From NCBI RefSeq assembly GCF_040372045.1, contig NZ_BAABWH010000004.1: a DNA stretch of 64,000 nt; one strand, given 5' to 3'. Each line of letters opens with the position of its first letter. Within the stretch, counting starts at the first letter, position 1. Position numbers and translations under genes: made by a program. Below are positions 45,507 to 54,054 of this stretch, in pieces. Source of the DNA: Thalassolituus sp006212115 (lineage in GTDB: Bacteria > Pseudomonadota > Gammaproteobacteria > Pseudomonadales > Oceanobacteraceae). The notes under the pieces were generated by a model. The model was not told the DNA's origin. It was given only the letters and a program-made list of their open reading frames with translations, and ran no database searches.

Positions 45507-46550
45507 TCAGTCTTCAAACTGCTGGTAGCTGTCTATCGTGACAGACGCGCTTCCATTCATAAAATCGCCATCATGTGGCCACAGGAATGCCGTCCACGGA
45601 GTCAGTGCCAGTGGATTGATTACATAGGTGTTATCAATCACCTGGTAATTAATATCGAAGCTGATGCCCGCAATACTGTTGGAAGAAGTCTCCGTCCACT
45701 GAGCGGCCTCACTGCATGCCGATTCACCTTCTGAGCAGGCATTCACATACATAGTGAACACGTCTTCGGTATTGATGATCGCACCAAGCGATTCCGTTAC
45801 TGTATCGCCGTTATTCTGATAGAAGCGGTAATACTGAACCTGACGGTCTTCCTCATCATAGAAAGTAAAAATATTCTCGGTATAGATAAAGCCATCATCA
45901 CCCTGCTCCGTGACCTGCTCGCCGTACTCTAAACCGATGCAGTTTGCGATTGCAGTATCGACAACACCTGAGTTACCCAGATTCGTATAGTCCAGACCAA
46001 AGCTGTAAGTCAGCTCGGGGGCGTCAGCAAAACTGGTGCTGTCACTGACTTTCACACCCTCCAGTGTGAGCGTCGTGCTCTCGCCTACAGGGGTTGTTAC
46101 ACGGCTACCCTCAGCGGTAAGGGAACGATTATTACTTGCGAATACAACAGTCAGATCAGTCAGAGTAGTCGGCGTAACACCGCTTTCATCTGCATTGCCA
46201 GTTTCCGTCAAGCTCGCCTCGTAGCCGCTCTCGGTCGCAGTGAGTTCGTAGTCCTGGCGCCATTCACTATCACAACGAGTCAGTTCGTATATTCCCTGCT
46301 CATTCGCGATCACTTTTACAAATTCACGGGTCATACCCGTGTACTTGTAAGGATTCATGCTGTCTTCAGCATTCGGAAAGTTGGTGTTCTCTTCAGACAC
46401 TATCATCCAGATGCCTTCTGGAGATTCCGAGCTCAGGCTTCGGTCGACCAGTGGCAGTCCAGTAAATCCCTGAGGAAAACAACCGGCAAGCGAACCGCTA
46501 AAGCCGACGATGACTGCTGTCGCCAAACCGCGACGGAGTGTTGAAGACAT
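45507..46550 (-). CDS. Orphan lipoprotein of unknown function
   Basis: 347 residues with a lipoprotein signal: VGFSGSLAGC, so Cys at about 24 would be lipidated. The mature part is acidic, rich in Thr and Ser, with beta-type repeats such as TTLTLEGVKVSDSTSF and the cysteine-bearing NACSEGESACSEAA near the C-terminus. No family recognised; marine gammaproteobacteria often carry such beta-rich surface lipoproteins. Codon use matches the surroundings. Confidence 0.7.
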   Translation of the reverse strand: MSSTLRRGLATAVIVGFSGSLAGCFPQGFTGLPLVDRSLSSESPEGIWMIVSEENTNFPNAEDSMNPYKYTGMTREFVKVIANEQGIYELTRCDSEWRQDYELTATESGYEASLTETGNADESGVTPTTLTDLTVVFASNNRSLTAEGSRVTTPVGESTTLTLEGVKVSDSTSFADAPELTYSFGLDYTNLGNSGVVDTAIANCIGLEYGEQVTEQGDDGFIYTENIFTFYDEEDRQVQYYRFYQNNGDTVTESLGAIINTEDVFTMYVNACSEGESACSEAAQWTETSSNSIAGISFDINYQVIDNTYVINPLALTPWTAFLWPHDGDFMNGSASVTIDSYQQFED

Positions 46551-46791
46551 AAGTGAATCCTTGAATGTTGTTATTCGAATCTGACAACAGAATACCTGAT
46601 AAACGCCTGTCTATTATCTCAACAGGAGTAAAGTGGCCTCATTGGTGCCATCCAACAAAGACATAATGCGCCATCAAATAAAGGATTAGACATGAAGGTC
46701 CAGCCCCTCCCCCTCGTAACCTGGACGGTTCATAGGCTTTCTGCCAACCTCAGGGCTTCATATACGCGATGAACTCTGCAAGGATGCAACA

Positions 46792-48762
46792 ATGAATACG
46801 ATTCCTGACTGGCGAGTGCCACTGAAAAATACATTCGGCTTCGACAACCTTCGCGAAGGCCAGCAACCGGTGGTCGAAGCCATACTTGACGGGCGCTCTG
46901 CCGCGGCGATTTTCCCCACCGGGTCAGGCAAATCACTGTGCTATCAGCTACCCGCGCTCTTACTGCCTCACCTCACCTTAGTGGTTTCGCCGTTATTAGC
47001 ATTGATGCAGGATCAGGTGGCGTTTCTGCGTAGCAAGGGCGTTGCGGCGGCGAGTCTGGATTCCACCCTCAGCCGTGAAGAACTCACCGCCACGCAACAG
47101 GGGGTTCGTAACGGTGACATTAAGATTCTGTTTATCTCGGTAGAGCGGTTAAAGAACGAACGCTTCCGCGAATTTATCAGAGGTGTTGCCATCTCCCTGC
47201 TGGTCGTCGACGAAGCCCACTGTATTTCAGAATGGGGACACAACTTCCGCCCGGATTATCTGAAGCTGCCGCATTGGCGTCGGGAATTTAACATCCCGCA
47301 ATCATTGCTCTTAACCGCCACGGCAACCCAGCCGGTAGTTCAAGACATGCAACGGCACTTTGAAATCGCAGAATCGGATGTCATCAGCACCGGGTTTTAC
47401 CGCCCGAACCTTCGCTTGTTAGTACAACCAACTCCGGTACACGAACGCCTTACAAAATGTGCTCAGTGGCTTAATCATCTGATTAAAAAAGGCGAACCCT
47501 TTGGCAGCATTATTTACGTCACCCAGCAGAACACCGCCGATGAAGTTGTCAGCCAGTTAAACCAAATGGTTTCCGTGCCAGTAGAGTCCTATCACGCGGG
47601 TTTGCCTAGCGATACGAGGCAGGAAATCCAACATCGATTTATGAATGGTTCAACGCCCTGCATCGTTGCCACGATCGCGTTTGGTATGGGCATTGATAAA
47701 AGTAACATTCGTCAGGTACTGCATTACGACCTGCCTAAATCCATTGAAAACTACAGCCAGGAAATTGGTCGCGCCGGGCGTGACCGCAAGCCCTCAGATT
47801 GCGTGTTGTTAGCCGATGTATCAGGCCTGACGGTATTAGAAAATTTCACCTACGGCGATACGCCCACACTCGGTGCGATTAAGCGTTTACTGACGACGAT
47901 CAGCACAGACACCGCTGTAAATAGTAACGGCTCTGGACGTTGGGAAACCATGATGCAGCCACTGTCGAACCAAACGGATATCCGACCGCTGCCATTAAAA
48001 ACCCTACTTGTGCATTTAGAAATGGCCGGGCGCATTACGCCGCTATACAGCTACTACGCCGAATACCGATTTAAACCAGAATCAGAAAGCGCCCTGCTTT
48101 CGCAGTTTAGTGGTGAACGACAAGCCTTCATCCAGACCCTGTTTAACCACAGTAAAAAAGGCCGAACCTGGTACAGCCTCGACATGGATGCCTTAATCCA
48201 GAGCCTTGGCCAAGATGCACGCTCGCGTGCCGTCACCGCACTCGAATACTGCGCGGAGCAACAGTGGCTGACGCTTGAAATTAAGCAGATGACCGAAGTG
48301 TATGAAGTAACGCCGTGGCAGGCCTCAGACACTGATTTGATTGCTGGAGAATTACACCAGAGCTTTATGGCGCACCAAAACAGCGATATTCAGCGCCTGC
48401 ACAACATGGTGAACCTGTTTCAGTCTCAGCAATGTTTAAGCCGACAACTAGCGGTGTATTTTAATGATCACTCGATGACTCAAGACTGCGGGCATTGCTC
48501 GGTCTGCATGGGTAAATGGCAGCCTTGGCCACACAACAATGTCGCTACCGCACCGGAGCCTACAGTGATTCAAGGGATGCTGTCTGAGTTTGATCAAGCG
48601 TATCAGGCAATGTTTAAGCAAATGCCTGAGCCTGAGACTCAGACCCGCTTTTTAAGTGGCATGACCAGCCCGTGGCTGACCAAAGTGAAAGCGAAGAAGA
48701 TTTCGAATTACGCCGCACTGGAGCAAGTGCCGTATGCAGAGGTTTTAAAAATTCTGACTTAA
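46792..48762 (+). CDS. recQ: RecQ-family ATP-dependent DNA helicase, variant with displaced zinc motif
   Basis: Superfamily 2 helicase of 656 residues. Walker A is FPTGSGKSLCYQLP, DEAH is in VVDEAHCISEWGHNFRPDY, and motif VI includes IGRAGRDRKPS. In E. coli RecQ the zinc cysteines directly follow the helicase core. Here a 200-residue segment intervenes, and the likely cysteine cluster QDCGHCSVCMGKW is near residue 565. No clear HRDC domain is visible at the C-terminus. It may be a second, RecQ-like repair helicase rather than the main RecQ. Confidence 0.88.
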   Translation: MNTIPDWRVPLKNTFGFDNLREGQQPVVEAILDGRSAAAIFPTGSGKSLCYQLPALLLPHLTLVVSPLLALMQDQVAFLRSKGVAAASLDSTLSREELTATQQGVRNGDIKILFISVERLKNERFREFIRGVAISLLVVDEAHCISEWGHNFRPDYLKLPHWRREFNIPQSLLLTATATQPVVQDMQRHFEIAESDVISTGFYRPNLRLLVQPTPVHERLTKCAQWLNHLIKKGEPFGSIIYVTQQNTADEVVSQLNQMVSVPVESYHAGLPSDTRQEIQHRFMNGSTPCIVATIAFGMGIDKSNIRQVLHYDLPKSIENYSQEIGRAGRDRKPSDCVLLADVSGLTVLENFTYGDTPTLGAIKRLLTTISTDTAVNSNGSGRWETMMQPLSNQTDIRPLPLKTLLVHLEMAGRITPLYSYYAEYRFKPESESALLSQFSGERQAFIQTLFNHSKKGRTWYSLDMDALIQSLGQDARSRAVTALEYCAEQQWLTLEIKQMTEVYEVTPWQASDTDLIAGELHQSFMAHQNSDIQRLHNMVNLFQSQQCLSRQLAVYFNDHSMTQDCGHCSVCMGKWQPWPHNNVATAPEPTVIQGMLSEFDQAYQAMFKQMPEPETQTRFLSGMTSPWLTKVKAKKISNYAALEQVPYAEVLKILT

Positions 48763-48772
48763 TTCGAAGAAG

Positions 48773-49567
48773 TTAAGACTTCTTCCCCGCATTATCCGCA
48801 ATACGACGAATCACTCGCGATGCAGCAACAAAGCCAAAGGTCCCTGTCACCATAGTGGCCGAACCAAAACCGCTATTGCAGTCGAGGCGCGTGCTTTCGC
48901 CCGCGAACGCCTTGGTCTGACAGACGGTGCCGTCGCTGCTTGGGTACACCAGCTGCTCGGTAGAGAACACACAAGGAATCGAGTAATTGCGAGAAGCATT
49001 ACGTGAAAATCCATATTCCCGACGCAGCAATGAACGTACCTTGCGCGCGAGCGGATCATTAAAGGTTTTGTTCAGATCACCGATCTGAATCTGGGTCGGG
49101 TCGGTCTGGCCGCCAGCGGCACCGGTCGTAACGATACGGATCTTACGACGCTTGCAGAACGCAATCAGCGCGGCTTTGTTCTTCACACTGTCGATGCAGT
49201 CGATCACGTAATCCATATCCGGCGTGATCTGCTCATCCAGATTTGAGGCCGTGACAAACGCCATGCGGGCGTCCACATCGACCTCGGGGTTAATGTCTTT
49301 CAACCGCTTAGCCACCGCTTCGCATTTAAGCGTACCGACGGAACTGGTCATGGCATGAATCTGGCGATTGGTGTTGGTGATGCAGATGTCATCCATATCG
49401 ATCAGCGTGATCTTACCGACGCCAGTCCGCGCCAGCGCTTCCGCAGCCCAGCTACCAACCCCACCAATACCAATCACACAGACGTGCGCATCGTGCAGGC
49501 GCTGCAGTCCGTCAGCACCGTATAAGCGGCCAATACCGCCAAAGCGGTCGAGGTAGGAAGGGGTCAT
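48773..49567 (-). CDS. tcdA: tRNA threonylcarbamoyladenosine dehydratase
   Basis: E1-like ThiF-fold enzyme (CsdL/TcdA) that cyclises t6A to ct6A in tRNA, 264 residues. ATP binding: GIGGVGSWAAEALARTGVGK and TLIDMDDICITNTNRQ. GAAGGQTDPTQIQIGDLNKT is the family marker. A -10-like TATAAT lies about 30 nt before the start. Its first 23 codons occur again in degraded form about 2 kb away (see the fragment at 51516-51584). Confidence 0.95.
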   Translation of the reverse strand: MTPSYLDRFGGIGRLYGADGLQRLHDAHVCVIGIGGVGSWAAEALARTGVGKITLIDMDDICITNTNRQIHAMTSSVGTLKCEAVAKRLKDINPEVDVDARMAFVTASNLDEQITPDMDYVIDCIDSVKNKAALIAFCKRRKIRIVTTGAAGGQTDPTQIQIGDLNKTFNDPLARKVRSLLRREYGFSRNASRNYSIPCVFSTEQLVYPSSDGTVCQTKAFAGESTRLDCNSGFGSATMVTGTFGFVAASRVIRRIADNAGKKS

Positions 49568-49647
49568 TTTAAAGTCCTGAACAATCTAACCCGTGATTAT
49601 ATCACCTCAAGGGCCATTGACGCATTGTGCCACCGTCCTCTGGCCAT

Positions 49648-50154
49648 TTAGTCAACTACCTTCCAGTTACCACTGTACTTCCGGGATAGCTCTACGTCTT
49701 TAAGCACCTGATCGCGGAGAATCCTACATTTTCTCAAGCTACCAGGACGAAAAGTAACGCTCCGAAGCTTGACACCGCCATCAAGTATCAGGATTAAGCT
49801 GCAGTCTCCGCGATAAATTCGGCCTTGCCCATAGCTATACTTAATATCATCTATCTGAGAAAACCTTATAGTTTCGCGCTGCATGGACGAGTTGTAGAAA
49901 TCAAGTATCAACGCATCTTCAGTCAGAGTTAGTCTCTTATAGCTGTCACCGGGCATGTGATTGATTACCAGGCTTAACCCATAGACGATAATGAAGCAGA
50001 TCCCTAAAAATACTGATGCTCGGTATTTCTTTAGAAATATACCTACAACGATAAAAAAAATTCCGCCATATAAGAACGGAACAAAATCCGGAAAATCCCT
50101 GATTGGAAAAGAAAACAAATAGTCTTGTGTAGGTCCATATGAAAATACGTCCAT
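49648..50154 (-). CDS. Membrane protein of unknown function
   Basis: 168 residues from an ATG with an excellent GGAGGAAGG site; two helices (about 29-47 and 53-72, FVPFLYGGIFFIVVGIF and FLGICFIIVYGLSLVI) followed by a soluble beta-rich domain of about 90 residues that reads like a bacterial PH-type domain (LTLTEDALILDFYN, IRFSQIDDIKY). The PH-like reading is tentative. First of a row of poorly known minus-strand genes. Confidence 0.65.
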   Translation of the reverse strand: MDVFSYGPTQDYLFSFPIRDFPDFVPFLYGGIFFIVVGIFLKKYRASVFLGICFIIVYGLSLVINHMPGDSYKRLTLTEDALILDFYNSSMQRETIRFSQIDDIKYSYGQGRIYRGDCSLILILDGGVKLRSVTFRPGSLRKCRILRDQVLKDVELSRKYSGNWKVVD

Positions 50155-50250
50155 GCCTTCCTCCAAATTTTTCGTACAAAAAGTGTCGCAAGAAAGTCAG
50201 CACAACAATCTTAGTGCCCTAAAGATCTTACTAGCTATCTGATACACACA

Positions 50251-50607
50251 CTAACTTGAGCGAGCCCGTAGCCTTTGAGTCGTCGTTAGTATCACCGGTA
50301 ACCCAACCAGCCCCAACAGAATCCAGGTGGCATTGCTGGGCAACATGAAGATCACAAACAACAACAACAACACTGGAATCATCCAAAGCGATAGCCGACC
50401 GATAAACAATCTGGCACTGATCCAACCTGCAAGGATTGGCGTCAATACGGCAAGAAGGCCGAAAGCATAGGCGATCATATGATTGCCAACCGCCCAGTCC
50501 GACGCGGCAGAATACACATCACCGATCTGCCGAAATATCAATACGCCCAACCACAGACTACAACCAGCGGCTAAAATGCCGATGATTTGGTAAACACGAA
50601 ATAACAT
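50251..50607 (-). CDS. Small polytopic membrane protein, unknown
   Basis: 118 residues with four hydrophobic helices (VYQIIGILAAGCSLWLGVL, YAFGLLAVLTPILAGWI, LWMIPVLLLLFVIFML, WILLGLVGLPVILTT). No family recognised. Located between two other unknown genes in the same orientation. Confidence 0.6.
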   Translation of the reverse strand: MLFRVYQIIGILAAGCSLWLGVLIFRQIGDVYSAASDWAVGNHMIAYAFGLLAVLTPILAGWISARLFIGRLSLWMIPVLLLLFVIFMLPSNATWILLGLVGLPVILTTTQRLRARSS

Positions 50608-50727
50608 GAGATTCCTTGTATCGACATATGCAGCTGCCCACGTTTACCTGGTGCTACTGCCATACGCCAGCCATCAGTACGTCACACGATAGTGCCGATC
50701 AGACACACAGCGACTGAAACTGCAGCA

Positions 50728-51354
50728 TTACTCTGTAGTACTATTCTCTGGGTGAACTTCGAAGTAGGTATTCCAGCCATAGTCTTCCTCTAGAGCGATA
50801 GCGCCCCACAAGAATCCGGCAGCCTCAGCAAATCGCGAATTAATGAGTTTTCCGGCTTTAACTGGCTTGAATCCCATTTCATCGCTTAAGTGACAAACCG
50901 TATTCAATACATCTCGATCATCGCTACAGTGAACTACTGACGTATTAGCTCTTTCACTAGACAACTCTACGGAACCCGAGGACATCCATGTATATCCATG
51001 AACGACAGATGCACCTGGAACTAACTTCGCAACAGTCTCGGCAGCAGATTGCTTCGACTTGTTCTCGTCGATTAAATATCCACTTACACCAACGACCGAA
51101 ACAATAATGCCATCAAAGCCCTCTAGTTGCGCAGCGGCTGACTTTAATCCTGCATCCGGAACGACTAAGAAAACAATGTTGCTATCTGCGATGTCTGCAA
51201 TTTTCGCCTCGGGAAGGCCAAGTGACTCGCTTAACGCTTTACAAGACCCACTACCTTCGGCCGACCCTCGCAAAAAAACCTGGTGCCGAGTCCGTTTCAG
51301 CGCCTTGGCCAATGCTGCTCCCATATCACCTGTACCTAAGACCGTTATTTTCAC
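50728..51354 (-). CDS. NADP-binding Rossmann protein (F420-dependent oxidoreductase-like)
   Basis: 208 residues from a GTG preceded by AGG, giving MKITVLGTGDMGAALAKAL; an ATG nine codons upstream is an alternative. The Rossmann GTGDMG loop is typical of the NADP oxidoreductase/F420 reductase superfamily. VVPDAGLKSAAAQLEG and VVHGYTWMSSG are consistent with that fold. The C-terminus is short and the substrate is unknown. It lies in the hypothetical block between tcdA and its 5'-end remnant. Confidence 0.72.
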   Translation of the reverse strand: MKITVLGTGDMGAALAKALKRTRHQVFLRGSAEGSGSCKALSESLGLPEAKIADIADSNIVFLVVPDAGLKSAAAQLEGFDGIIVSVVGVSGYLIDENKSKQSAAETVAKLVPGASVVHGYTWMSSGSVELSSERANTSVVHCSDDRDVLNTVCHLSDEMGFKPVKAGKLINSRFAEAAGFLWGAIALEEDYGWNTYFEVHPENSTTE

Positions 51355-51515
51355 TTTACACCTCGTATTTCTCAGCACCATCGCCTACCGCAAGGTTAGC
51401 GATCTAATAAATGAAAAGATGATTCCTACTCCCAAAAGTTCAGGAATACACTGTTCCGTTATGAAAGGGATCTTCAACATGGTTGTTCTTGTTAAACATC
51501 CAATGCATTAATCCC

Positions 51516-51584
51516 AGCGCTTGCGGCCATCAGCACAGTATAACTGGCCAATACCATCAAGCTGTCGAGGTAAGATGGGATCAT
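51516..51584 (-). pseudogene. Remnant of a tcdA 5' end
   Basis: Read on the minus strand, this 69-nt stretch begins ATGATCCCATCTTACCTCGA and matches the start of the intact tcdA gene (ATGACCCCTTCCTACCTCGA) with a one-base deletion and scattered substitutions; GGTATTGGCC is shared exactly and AGTTATACTGTGCTGATGG pairs with a tcdA stretch of the same length with few changes. About 22 codons are recognisable, then similarity stops. The remnant has the same orientation as tcdA and lies 2 kb from it. Confidence 0.85.
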
Positions 51585-51656
51585 AATGATATAGAAACAA
51601 TACATACCGGGAGCAGACTCTAAATCAGCACGCTTTGGTATCGTAGCTAAACCCGC

Positions 51657-52436
51657 TTACACCACAGGTTTAGGCTTGCGCAACAGCCACCATGGAAAAA
51701 AATAGACACTGTACACCATGAGAAAACCGACCCACGGCTTAAGCTCCAAAGCCTGAAGCGCAGCAAACGTAATGATCAATAGGTGCATACGCACCACATT
51801 TCGATAAGGGCCAGTGAATAGCTGCGCCACAGGACGTCGACTGGCTGGCGCGACCTTAATACTATTAGCTTCCAGTGCGCCAGACTGCTCATCCATAACT
51901 GGAGTATTTTCGAATCTTGATTTGAACTCTGGTAATCGAAAGGCTTTGATCAAATTCTGGCGTTCTGCAATAAGCATAGGGATGACGAACAAGCCATAAA
52001 CCGGTATCAGCTCTGTTACGGCAACAGAAAGCAACCCCGGTGGATTCATAAACAGCTCGTGAAACTCGACCGTTTCAATCGCTGGAACTGGGAAAAAGCT
52101 CGAAAGAAAACTGGCATGCCCAGCGTGAAATCCGCAGAAATGTAGTGAAAAGAAGACCAGTAGAAACAAAGACCCGAACACACCTACACCAAGCAGGGTC
52201 CCCTTTCGAGGCATCTCTGATGAGGGCCTATCAAACCGGGATACCAAGCCCAGACCACCGACAATTGTCAGAAGAATAGTCAGAAATCCGATGAGTAAGC
52301 TACTCAGCCACAAACTCCATATCAGATCGGTCGTCTGCCAGCCGGTGTACCAGGCGAGAGCCAAGCCTAAGCAGAACGCCAAGCCATCCGGAGCATAGCT
52401 CGACGGTGACATTCTTCTATCTTGCTGGAGATTCAT
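51657..52436 (-). CDS. DUF6498-like membrane protein
   Basis: 259 residues, about six transmembrane helices. Features include SSLLIGFLTILLTIVGGLGL, FGSLFLLVFFSLHFCGFHAG and FFPWWLLRKPKP at the C-terminus. The HFCGFHAGHA segment and FFP motif match what I know of DUF6498, an uncharacterised family. Minus-strand block, upstream of the 50-51 kb unknown genes. Confidence 0.68.
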   Translation of the reverse strand: MNLQQDRRMSPSSYAPDGLAFCLGLALAWYTGWQTTDLIWSLWLSSLLIGFLTILLTIVGGLGLVSRFDRPSSEMPRKGTLLGVGVFGSLFLLVFFSLHFCGFHAGHASFLSSFFPVPAIETVEFHELFMNPPGLLSVAVTELIPVYGLFVIPMLIAERQNLIKAFRLPEFKSRFENTPVMDEQSGALEANSIKVAPASRRPVAQLFTGPYRNVVRMHLLIITFAALQALELKPWVGFLMVYSVYFFPWWLLRKPKPVV

Positions 52437-52487
52437 ATTCTATTCCTGAATAATTACGAGTCTCGTATACAGTCGATAGGGTTTTAG

Positions 52488-53309
52488 TCACCATGTTAGC
52501 ACCAGCTTTCCCATAATATTTTCTGCCGGAACCATCCCCCAAACTCTACTATCTGCAGAGTTATCACGATTATCCCCCATAACGAAATACGAATTTTTTG
52601 GAACCACGACTTTAAAATTACGAAACTGACTACCGTCACGGATATACTGAACTGAGTACGTGTTGCCATCGAGGGTCTCAGTGTATACATGCGAACTGCC
52701 CAGTCTTCGTGTTTCTACCTTTGCACCGTTGATATAGAGCTGCTTATCTGAAAATTCAACAACATCATTAGGTAGGCCAATTATCCTCTCGATGAATAGG
52801 CGCTCATCATGTGGCGGATATAGAAAAAATACTTCACCTCGCTGAGGCTTCCTCCGCGAATCAGTTTCAGAGCTATATACATCGACTCCTAACGTTCCAT
52901 AGAGGCCGTAACCGTATTTTGACACTACAACATGATCACCAGCTTTGAGTGTCGGCGACATTGCTGAAGATGGAACCTGAAACGGCTCGTAGAGAAAGGC
53001 TCGGATAGAAAAAATACTTGAATAGAAGACGAGTAAGATTAGAAGGACACCCCACCAGTTACTGTACCATTTTCTACTTGCGCCAAAGTTGATCATTTTG
53101 GATGCTTTAAAAGCATGGATGCCGCAAATTACAGACAATAGCAACGCTATTCCAGCGTATCCTGTAGTCCTCTCTAGATATAAATCTATGACTCCAAACA
53201 AAATTGAAGTCAGAAGATAAAAAAATGCCCATCTGAATTTAGAAAGATATACAAATGCTACAGGTTGGATGAAGAACCCTAGAGCAGCTGCGAACCACTT
53301 ACTTGGCAT
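52488..53309 (-). CDS. Signal peptidase I homologue lacking both catalytic residues
   Basis: 273 residues: an N-terminal membrane region of about three to four helices, then an S26 peptidase domain. Box B reads FQVPSSAMSPTLKAGD, where the catalytic Ser of PSGSM is Ala116. Box D reads FIERIIGLPNDVV, where the general-base Lys of YIKR is Glu174. Box E, VMGDNRDNSADSRVWG, is intact, and the C-terminus has the NIMGKLV motif. Both changes are clear in the codons (GCA, GAG), and the frame is otherwise uninterrupted. The fold should be kept, but classical Ser-Lys cleavage should not occur. A pseudoenzyme role is inferred. Confidence 0.87.
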   Translation of the reverse strand: MPSKWFAAALGFFIQPVAFVYLSKFRWAFFYLLTSILFGVIDLYLERTTGYAGIALLLSVICGIHAFKASKMINFGASRKWYSNWWGVLLILLVFYSSIFSIRAFLYEPFQVPSSAMSPTLKAGDHVVVSKYGYGLYGTLGVDVYSSETDSRRKPQRGEVFFLYPPHDERLFIERIIGLPNDVVEFSDKQLYINGAKVETRRLGSSHVYTETLDGNTYSVQYIRDGSQFRNFKVVVPKNSYFVMGDNRDNSADSRVWGMVPAENIMGKLVLTW

Positions 53310-53476
53310 AAATTACGTCCCTTTATAGTGCGTGCCACATAGCCTCTAGTGTGCAGCAAGCTTGCCATTGGCTTCAACTGTAGTGGCCTACGCCACCATG
53401 GATTGCCTACAGCAACCTTGAAACAACTTAAAAACAAATCATAGTATGTTTTCAATCTGCTTTGAGTGGTAAAAAC

Positions 53477-53749
53477 ATGTTCAAGAGCACAGATATCCAC
53501 ACAGTGACCGAATTCAGCCGCAAGCCCGCTGAGCACATTAAACGCCTGGCTGACTCTAAGCGCCCTGAGATTCTCACCGTGAATGGCAAAGCTGCTGTGG
53601 TCATACAGGATGCCGAGTCCTACGAGCGCATGGCAGAACTCGCCGAGTACGCCGAGAGCATTCAAACGATTCGCAAAGCACTCAACGAGGAAAGCCGCTC
53701 TCTCAATGACTTCAAGAAAGAATTTGAGAGCAAGCTCGGTGTTGAGTGA
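53477..53749 (+). CDS. Phd/YefM-type antitoxin
   Basis: 90 residues from an ATG. The N-terminal MFKSTDIHTVTEFSRKPAE and LTVNGKAAVVIQD are the Phd/YefM DNA-binding fold. The C-terminal helix (SRSLNDFKKEFESKL) would wrap the toxin. The downstream toxin gene begins in the antitoxin stop (TGATG). Typical autoregulated TA operon. Confidence 0.92.
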   Translation: MFKSTDIHTVTEFSRKPAEHIKRLADSKRPEILTVNGKAAVVIQDAESYERMAELAEYAESIQTIRKALNEESRSLNDFKKEFESKLGVE

Positions 53750-54045
53750 TGAAGTGCTATTCAATCAAGATCAAGCCGACTGCCGAAGCCGATCTTACAC
53801 AGCGTTTTCAGCAAATTGCCGAAGAGCCCCATCAAAACAGCGTTCATTGGTACCTATCATTGATAACAGCGATTGAGTCTCTCGACAAATTGGCAGAGCG
53901 ATGCCCTATCGCACCAGAGGATCAGGATATCCAACGCGGCATCCGGCACTTAGTGGTCGGCCGCTACCGGGTATTGTTTTGCATTGGGGGCGATGACGTA
54001 CATGTTCTGCATATCCGTCACGGCCGCCACGACAGAGTTCTTTGA
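53749..54045 (+). CDS. ParE/RelE-family toxin
   Basis: 98 residues. MKCYSIKIKPTAEADLTQ at the start and YRVLFCIGGDDVHVLHIRH at the end are the ParE/RelE toxin core. Paired with a Phd-type antitoxin, as often seen. Reading frame intact. It may inhibit gyrase or ribosome-bound mRNA; the target cannot be told from sequence. Confidence 0.9.
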   Translation: MKCYSIKIKPTAEADLTQRFQQIAEEPHQNSVHWYLSLITAIESLDKLAERCPIAPEDQDIQRGIRHLVVGRYRVLFCIGGDDVHVLHIRHGRHDRVL

Positions 54046-54054
54046 AGATACGCC

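Noticed and set aside
49648..53309. Integron cassette array
   Set aside because: Same-strand unknown genes plus a TA pair suggested it, but I saw no attC-like inverted GTTRRRY/RYYYAAC sites at the gene ends and no integrase.
53310..53476. Attachment site or recombination target upstream of the TA pair
   Set aside because: A short GTGGCCTACGCCAC hairpin is present, but there are no direct repeats, tRNA or integrase.
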